Shown here in pieces: positions 57,666-64,000 of a stretch of DNA of 64,000 bases. Each line of letters starts with the position of its first letter. Within the stretch, counting starts at the first letter, position 1. A program made the translations under genes and the position numbers. Origin of the DNA: Hyperoodon ampullatus (taxonomy: Eukaryota > Chordata > Mammalia > Artiodactyla > Ziphiidae); NCBI GenBank assembly GCA_949752795.1, contig OX457057.1, positions 100,157,513 through 100,221,512 of the forward strand, in the 5' to 3' direction. The notes under the pieces are model-generated. The model searched no databases. It saw nothing but the letters and a program-made list of their open reading frames with translations, and was not told the origin of the DNA.

Positions 57666-60600
57666 ACGTGGGCCTCTCACTGTTGTGGCCTCTCCCATTG
57701 CGGAGCACAGGCTCCGGACGCATAGGCTCAGCAGCCATGGCTCACGGGCCCAGCCGCTCCACGGCACGTGGGATCTTCCCGGACCGGGACACGAACCTGT
57801 GTCCCTTGCATCGGCAGGTGGACTCTCAACCACTGCTCCACCAGGGAAGCCCCCATGACTCTTTTTGAATTATGGTTTTCTCAGGGTATATGCCCAGTAG
57901 TGGGATGGCTGGGTCGTATGGTAGTTCTATTTTTAGTTTTCTAAGGTACCTCCATACTGTTCTCCATAGTGGTTGTATCAGTTTACATTCCCACCAACAG
58001 TGCAAGAGAAATCCCTTTCCTCCACACCCTCTCCAGCATTTATTGTTTGTAGATTTTTGGGTGATGGCCATTCTGACTGGTGTGAGGTGATACCTCATTG
58101 TAGTTTTGATTTGCATTTCTCTACTGATTAGTGATGTTGAGCATCCTTTCATGTGTTTGTTGGCAATCTGTGTATCTTCTTTGGAGAAATGTCTATTTAG
58201 GTCTTCTGCCCATTTTTGGATTGGGTTGTTTGTTGGTGTTTTTTTTTGATATTGACCTGCATGAGCTGCTTGTTAATTTTGGAGATTAATCCTTTATCAG
58301 TTGCTTCATTTGCAAATAATTTCTCCCATTCTGAGGGCTGTCTTTTCGTCTTGTTTATGGTTTCCTTTGCTGTGCAAAAGCTTTTAAGTTTCATTAGGTC
58401 CCATGTGTTTATTTTTGTCTTTATTTCCATTTCTCTAGGAGGTGGGTCAAAAAGGATCTTGCTGTGATTTATGTCATAGAGTGTTCTGTCTATGTGTTCC
58501 TCTAAGAGTTTTATAGTGTCTGGCCTTACACTTAGGTCTTTAATCCCTTTTGAGTTTAATTTTGTGTGTGGTGTTAGGGAGTGTTCTAATTTCATTCTTT
58601 TACATGTAGCTGTCCAGTTTTCTGAGCACCACTTATTGAAGAGGCTGTCTTTTCTCCATTGTATATTCTTGCCTCCTTTATCAAAGATAAGGTGACCATA
58701 TGTACATGGGTTTATCTCTGGGCTTTCTATCCTGTTCCATTGATCTGTATTTCTGTTTTTGTGCCAGTACCATACTGTCTTGATTACTGTAGCTTTGTAG
58801 TATAGTCTGAAGTCAGGGAGTCAGATTCCTCCAGCTCTGTTTTTCTTTCTGAAGATTGCTGTGGCTATTTGGGATCTTTTGTGTTTCCATACAAATTGTG
58901 AAATTTTTTGTTCTAGTTCTGTGAAAAATGCCTAGGGATTGCATTGAATCTGTAGATTGCTTTGGGTAGTATAGTCATTTTCACAATGTTGATTCTTCCA
59001 ATCCAAGAACATGGTACATGTCTCCATCTGTTTGTATCATCTTTAATTTCTTTCATCAGTGTCTTATAGTTTTCTGCATGTAGGTCTTTTGTCTCCTTAG
59101 GTAGGTTTATTCCTAGGTATTTTATTCTTTTTGTTGCAGTGATAAATGGGAGTGTTTCCTTAATTTCTCTTTCAGATTTTTCATCATTAGTGTATAGGAA
59201 TGCAAGAGATTTCTGTGCATTAATTTTGTATTGATTAGCTCTAGTACTCTTCTGTTAGCATCTTTAGGATTCTCTTTGTATAGTATCATGTCATCTGCAA
59301 ACAGTGACAGCTTTACTTCTGTTCCGATTTGGATCCCTTTTATTTCTTTTTCTTTGATTGCTGTGGCTAAAACTTCCAAAACTACGTTGAATATCAGTGG
59401 TGAGAGTTTACACCCTTGTCTTATTCCTGAATTTAGAGGAAATGGTTTCAGTTTTCCACCATTGAGAACAATGTTGGCTGTGGGTTTGTCATATATGGCC
59501 TTTATTATGTTGAAGAAAGTTCCCTCTATGCCTTTCTGCAGGGTTTTTATCATAAACGGGTGTTGAATTTTGTCAAAAGCTTTCTCTGCATCTATTGAGA
59601 TGATCATATGGTTTTTCTCCTTCAGTTTGTTAATATGGTGTATCACGTTGATTGATTTGCGTATATTGAAGAATCCTTGCATTCCTGGAATAAACCCCAC
59701 TTGATCATGGAGTATGATCCTTTTAATGTGCTGTTGGATTCTGTTTGCTAGTATTTTGTTGAGGATTTTTGCATCTATGTTCATCAGTGATATTGGCCTG
59801 TAGTTTTCTTTCTCTGTGACATCTTTGTCTGGTTTTGGTATCAGGGTGACAGTGGCCTTGTAGAATGAGTTTGGGAGTGTTCCTCCCTCTGCTATATTTT
59901 GGAAGAGTTTGAGGAGGATAGGTGTTAGCTCTTCTCTAAATCTTTGATAGAATTCGCCTGTGAAGCCATCTGGTCCTGGGCTTTTGTTTGTTGGAAGATT
60001 TTTAATCACAGTCTCAATTTCAGTGCTTTTGATTGGTCTGTTGGTATTTTCTATTTCTTCCTGGTTCAGTTTTGGAAGGTTATGCTTTTCTTAGAATTTT
60101 TCCATTTCTTCCAGGTTGTCCATTTTATTGGCATATACCTGCTTGTAGTAATCTCCCATGATCCTTGTATTTCTGCAGCATCAGTTGTTACTTCTTTTTC
60201 ATTTCTACTTCTGTTGATTTGAGTCTTCTCCCTTTTTCTCTTGATGAGTCTGGCTAATGGTTTATCAATGTTGTTTATCTTCTCAAAGAACCAGCTTTTA
60301 GTTTAATTGATCATTGCTGTCATTTCCTTCATTTCTTTTTCATTTATTTCTGATCTGATCTTTATGATTTCTTTCCTTCTGCTAACTTTGGGGTTTTTTT
60401 GTTCTCCTTTCTCTAATTGCTTTAGCTGTAAGGTTAGGTTGTTGATTTGAGGTGTTTCTTGTTTCTTGAGGTAGGACTGTATTGCTATAAACTTCTGTCT
60501 TAGACCTGCTTTTGCTGTATTCCATAGGTTTTGGGTACTTGTGTTTTCATTGTCATTTGTTTCTAGGTACTTTTTGATTTCCTCTTTGATTTCGTCAGTG

Positions 60601-61382
60601 ATCTCTTGGTTATTAAGTAGTGCATTGTTTAGCCTCCATGTGTTTGTATTTTTTACAGTTTTTTTTCCTGTAATTGATATCTAGTCTCATAGCGTTGTGG
60701 TCGGAAAAATACTTGATACGATTTCAATTTCCTTAAATTTACCAAGGCTTGATTTGTGGCCCAAGATATGATCTATTCTGTAGAATGTTCCATGAGCACT
60801 TGAGAAGAAAGTGTATTCTGTTGGTTTTGGATGGAATGTCCTCTAAATTTAATCAGTTAAGTCCATCTTGATTAATGTATCATTTAAAGCTTGTGTTTCC
60901 TTATATATTTTCATTTTGGATGATGTCCATTGGTGAAAGTGGGGTGTTAAAGTCCCCTTCTATGATTGTGTTACTGTCTATTTCCCCTTTTATGGCTGTT
61001 AGCATTTGCCTTATGTAGTCAGGTGCTCCTATGTTGGGTGTATAAATATTTACAATTGTTATATCTTTTCCTTGGATTGATCCCTTGATCATTATGTAGT
61101 TTCCTTCTTTGTCTCTTGTAATAGTTTTTATTTTAAAGTCTATTTTGTCTGATAGGAGAATTGCTACTCCAGCTTTCTTTTGATTTCCATTGCATGGAAT
61201 ATCTTTTTCCGTCCCCTCACTTTCAGTCTGTATGTGTCCCTAGGTCTCAAGTGGGTCTCTTATAGACAGCATATATATGGGTCTTGTTTTTGTATCCATT
61301 CAGCCAGTCTGTGTCTTTTGGTGGGAGCATTTAATCCATCTACATTTAAGGTAATTATCGATATGTATATTCCTATTCCCAT
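57379..61382 (-). pseudogene. L1 ORF2 (endonuclease and reverse transcriptase), inactivated
   Basis: The homologous start is ATG at 61382-61380. The longest open part (59122-60009, minus) covers the RT palm with FADDMILY near its C-terminal end. About 25 bp are missing near 59,235, just past that motif, which shifts the frame. A CD SINE sits in the C-terminal region at 57634-57853. The ancestral stop near 57,380 is altered and the frame runs on to 57320. The endonuclease is also split. Confidence 0.88.
57634..57853 (-). mobile_element. Short CD-type SINE nested in L1, minus strand
   Basis: T-run of about 28, then gctgtacgtgggcctctcac, ending at 'ctccaccagggaagccc'. The direct repeat catgact lies at 57627-57633 and 57854-57860. 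Confidence 0.94.
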
Positions 61383-61440
61383 TTTCTTAACTGTTTTGGG
61401 CTTGTTATTGTAGGTCTTTTCTTTCTTTTGTGTTTCCTGC

Positions 61441-62333
61441 CTAGCGAAGTTCCTTTAGCATTTGTTGTAAAGCTGGTTTGGTGGTGCTGAATTCTCTTAG
61501 CCTTTGCTTGTCTGTAAAGGTTTTAATTTCTCTGTCGAATCTGAATGAGATCCTTGTGGGTAGAGTAGTCTTGGTTATAGGTTTTTCCCTTTCATCCCTT
61601 TAAATATGTCCTGCTGCTCCCTTCTGGCTTGCAGAGTTTCTGCTGAAAGATCAGCTGTTAACCTTATGGGGATTCCCTTGTGTGTTATTTGTTGCTTTTC
61701 CCTTGCTGCTTTTAATGCTCTTTCTTTGTATTTAATTTTTGGTAGTTTGATTAATATATGTTTTGGCGTGTTTCTCCTTGGATTTATCCTGTATGGGACT
61801 CTCTGAGCTTCCTGGACTTGATTGACTATTTCCTTTCCCATATTAGGGAAGTTTTCAACTATAATCTCTTCAAATATTTTCTCAGTCCCTTTCTTTTTCT
61901 CTTCTTCTTCTAGGACCCCTATAATTTGAATGCTGGTGCATTTAATGTTGTTCCAGAGGTCTCTGAAACTGTCCTCAATTCTTATCATTCTTTTTTCTTT
62001 ATTCTGCTCTGCAGTAGTTATTTCCATTATTTTATCTTCCAGGTCACTTATTCGTTCTTCTGCCTCAGTTATTCTGCTATTGATTCCTTCTAGAGAATTT
62101 TTAATTTCATTTATTGTGTTGTTCATCATTGATGGTTTGCTCTTTAGTTCTTCTAGGTCCTTGTTAAATGTTTCATGTATTTTCTCCACTCTATTTCCTG
62201 GATTTTGGATCATCTTTACTATCATTACTCTCAATTCTTTTTCAGGTAGACTGCCTCTTTCCTCTTCATTTTTTTGGTCTGGTGGGTTTTTACCTTGCTC
62301 CTTCAACTGCTCTGTGTTTCTCTGTGTTCTCAT
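61441..62333 (-). pseudogene. L1 ORF1 (RNA-binding protein), one premature stop
   Basis: ATG at 62333-62331. Open for 252 codons to a TAA at 61577-61575, where the other L1 copy has CAA (Gln). The frame then goes on to the ancestral stop at 61443-61441. The coiled coil covers roughly residues 40-125 and the RRM-like and C-terminal domains follow. A single C-to-T change breaks an otherwise almost complete ORF1. Confidence 0.9.
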
Positions 62334-62832
62334 TTTGCTTAACTTACTGTGTTTGGGGTCTCCTTTTCGCAGGCTGCAGGTTCGTAGTTCCCATTGTTTT
62401 TGGTGTCTGCCCCCAGTGGGTAAGGTTGGTTCAGTGGGCTGTGTAGGCTTCCTGGTGGAGGGGACTAGTGCCTGTGTTCTGGTGGATGAGGCTGGATCTT
62501 GTCTTTCTGGTGTGCAGGACTGTGTCCAGTTGTGTGTTTTGGGGTGTCTGTGACCTTATTATGATTGTAGGCAGCCTCTCTGCTAATGGGTGGGGTTGTG
62601 TTCCTGTCTTGCTAGTTGTTTGGCATAGGGTGTCCAGCAGTGGAGCTTGCCTGTTGTTGAGTGGAGATGGGTCTTAGCGTTGAGATGGAGATCTCTGGGA
62701 GAGCTTTCGCCATTTGATATTACATGGAGCCAGGAGGTCTCTGGTGGACCAGTGTCCTGAACTCAGCTCTCCCACCTCAGAGGCACAGGCCTGACACCTG
62801 GCCGGAGCACGAAGACTCTGTCAGCCACACGG

Positions 62833-63229
62833 TAATTATTCTTTCTAGTGTTGGACCAACAGTGGGGCAGGGAGAGTGGTTTGTCCAAGCTTAAATCCAG
62901 CTGGAGGAGGTCATGGAGAGGACCAAATGGCTGGTTGAACGGAGAGGCAGACCCAGGCAGTTCCGTGACTCGACTGTTAGGTTAGCAGGGGCGCCTTCCC
63001 CACATCCTCCAAACCTTTTATTAAATACATTTCATCATTTTGCCACAATCCAGGACACACAAACACACCCACATACATATATTAACTAAAACAAAAATTT
63101 CACTAAAATGTACAGTGTATGTTTTATTATACTCTGTATAATATTTACACTATACCATGCTATACTACACTATTTTCTTTTGTACTTTATTTTTCTTTAA
63201 ATGCTGACTGTGACCCCGAGTAACCTATT
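62833..63229. other. Unassigned sequence beyond the L1
   Basis: Single-copy-looking, A/T-rich from about 63,010. No gene. Confidence 0.35.
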
Positions 63230-63289
63230 TTCATGATCCACATCTAGAAATTTTTGCTGTAGATATACTTAGACCTATACAATAAAGTG

Positions 63290-63515
63290 TAAGTGTAAGG
63301 ATATTTATTGCAGCATTGTCATAGCAGCAAAATGCTGAAAACAACTTACGTATTAGGGTTCTGGTCAGTAAATTATGGTATATTGTACAGTAGAATACTA
63401 TGCAACCCTTAAAGAGAAGATCTTTATGAGAGCTAGATCTTATTATAACATTCTCCAACGTATAGTAAGTTAAAAAATAAGGCACAGAACAGTGTGCACA
63501 GTAAAAGAAAAAAGA
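63290..63515 (+). repeat. Old L1 3' remnant
   Basis: 'ggatatttattgcagcattgtcatagcagcaaaatgctgaaaacaactta', 'aattatggtatattgtacagtagaatactatgcaaccctt' and 'ggcacagaacagtgtgcac' follow the order of old L1 3' ends. Confidence 0.7.
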
Positions 63516-64000
63516 AACAGTATTAAGTTGTAACTGGTGAAGCCAGAAATACATCTCACAAAGCCTCTTCCTTCCTTCCCCTTGACTTGGTTCCCTTGAG
63601 AATGGTAGGAGCTCCCAAAATGGTCTGCCCTGGGAAGGGAATGAAATTAGTGAAAGGAAAGTACCAGGTTTGGTGGTAGGGTACTCTGGCACAAAAGAGC
63701 CAAAAGAAGCAGGAAAGGCTGGTCATATGTATGGGATGTTTATAAATTGGGTATCTGTAAAAAAGAAGACTACATTCTTAAGTAATTAAGTATCTTTGTT
63801 GCATTCAAAAAAACATTGGGCCTCATACAACAATGAACTCAGTAATTGTCTGATCAGCTATTTGCTATTCTCTAAGATAATAGTAAATGAAAAAATAAGA
63901 CATAGCTTTTTATCACATGTCATCATTTACATTACAAATTGTGGCATTTAGGAGGTTTAAGAGTAAAGGTGCCAGAAAAATAAGCACATTTATCATTTAA
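63516..64000. other. Unassigned sequence at the right edge
   Basis: Intron sequence. The 153-codon minus-strand frame (63231-63692) runs through the old L1 remnant and is not a gene. Confidence 0.35.

Larger units (their letters stand above)
57028..62832 (-). mobile_element. Long L1 LINE, minus strand, truncated in its 5' UTR
   Basis: It holds 3' UTR, ORF2, spacer, ORF1 and about 500 bp of 5' UTR. It matches the plus-strand L1 of this window closely. The 5' end at about 62,832 corresponds to about 2,212 of that copy, so roughly 1.6 kb of the 5' UTR is missing. It lies antisense to CTTNBP2NL. No clear target-site duplication was found. Confidence 0.92.
43114..64000 (+). other. CTTNBP2NL: Second intron of CTTNBP2NL, partial (over 20 kb)
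   Basis: It starts at the donor gtatgt and runs past the window edge. I looked for the continuation of the N-terminal coiled coil in all frames and found no exon. Parts without a listed repeat, namely 43,191-43,690, 43,920-48,300 and 52,596-53,600, are A/T-rich and show no gene that I can support. Confidence 0.7.

Noticed and set aside
1..64000. CRISPR array, prophage, operon or toxin-antitoxin system
   Set aside because: The window is a mammalian genome with introns, SINEs and LINEs. No regularly spaced repeats or bacterial gene organisation were found.

Overview
The window reads as nuclear genomic DNA of a cetacean (whale or dolphin). The main evidence is a set of tRNA-derived SINEs of the cetacean CHR/CD type. 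Ten are the short form that lacks the middle part of the element, five are the long form, and one is a very short copy. Several have near-perfect target-site duplications. Two large L1 LINEs of the cetartiodactyl kind and many older mammalian repeats (MIR, L2, MaLR LTRs, old L1) accompany them. Toothed and baleen whales cannot be told apart from this alone. Nothing bacterial, phage or plasmid-like is present.

Layout. Positions 1 to about 27,700 are intergenic and rich in repeats: a near full-length plus-strand L1 (585-7826) with a long SINE at its 5' edge, then L2, MIR, MaLR and CD SINE copies. A CpG island at about 27,770-28,400 carries ETS, inverted CCAAT and GC boxes and a good splice donor. 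I read it as the promoter and first exon of CTTNBP2NL on the plus strand. The only protein-coding exon I can support is at 43,006/43,014-43,113. It encodes the first 33 residues of CTTNBP2NL, an N-terminal coiled-coil protein of the cortactin-binding and STRIPAK (striatin-PP2A) group. It lies about 14.8 kb downstream of the CpG-island exon. The rest of the window to 64,000 is the following intron, and no later exon was found.

The intron after the coding exon holds an antisense old L1 (48,911-51,351), an antisense processed pseudogene of KNSTRN (51,364-52,583) with a 12-bp target-site duplication, a 5'-truncated sense L1 (54,067-56,438) carrying two nested SINEs, and a long antisense L1 (about 57,028-62,832) carrying one nested SINE. 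Both large L1s have broken reading frames.

No undescribed multi-gene system is visible. The observations most worth following up are an 8-nt tandem splice acceptor that would switch CTTNBP2NL between an upstream ORF and an N-terminal extension, the KNSTRN retropseudogene, a 185-bp local duplication in the first intron, two SINE insertions at virtually one site inside a MaLR LTR, a CpG-rich patch with a CTCF-like motif upstream of the promoter, and three perfect hairpins.
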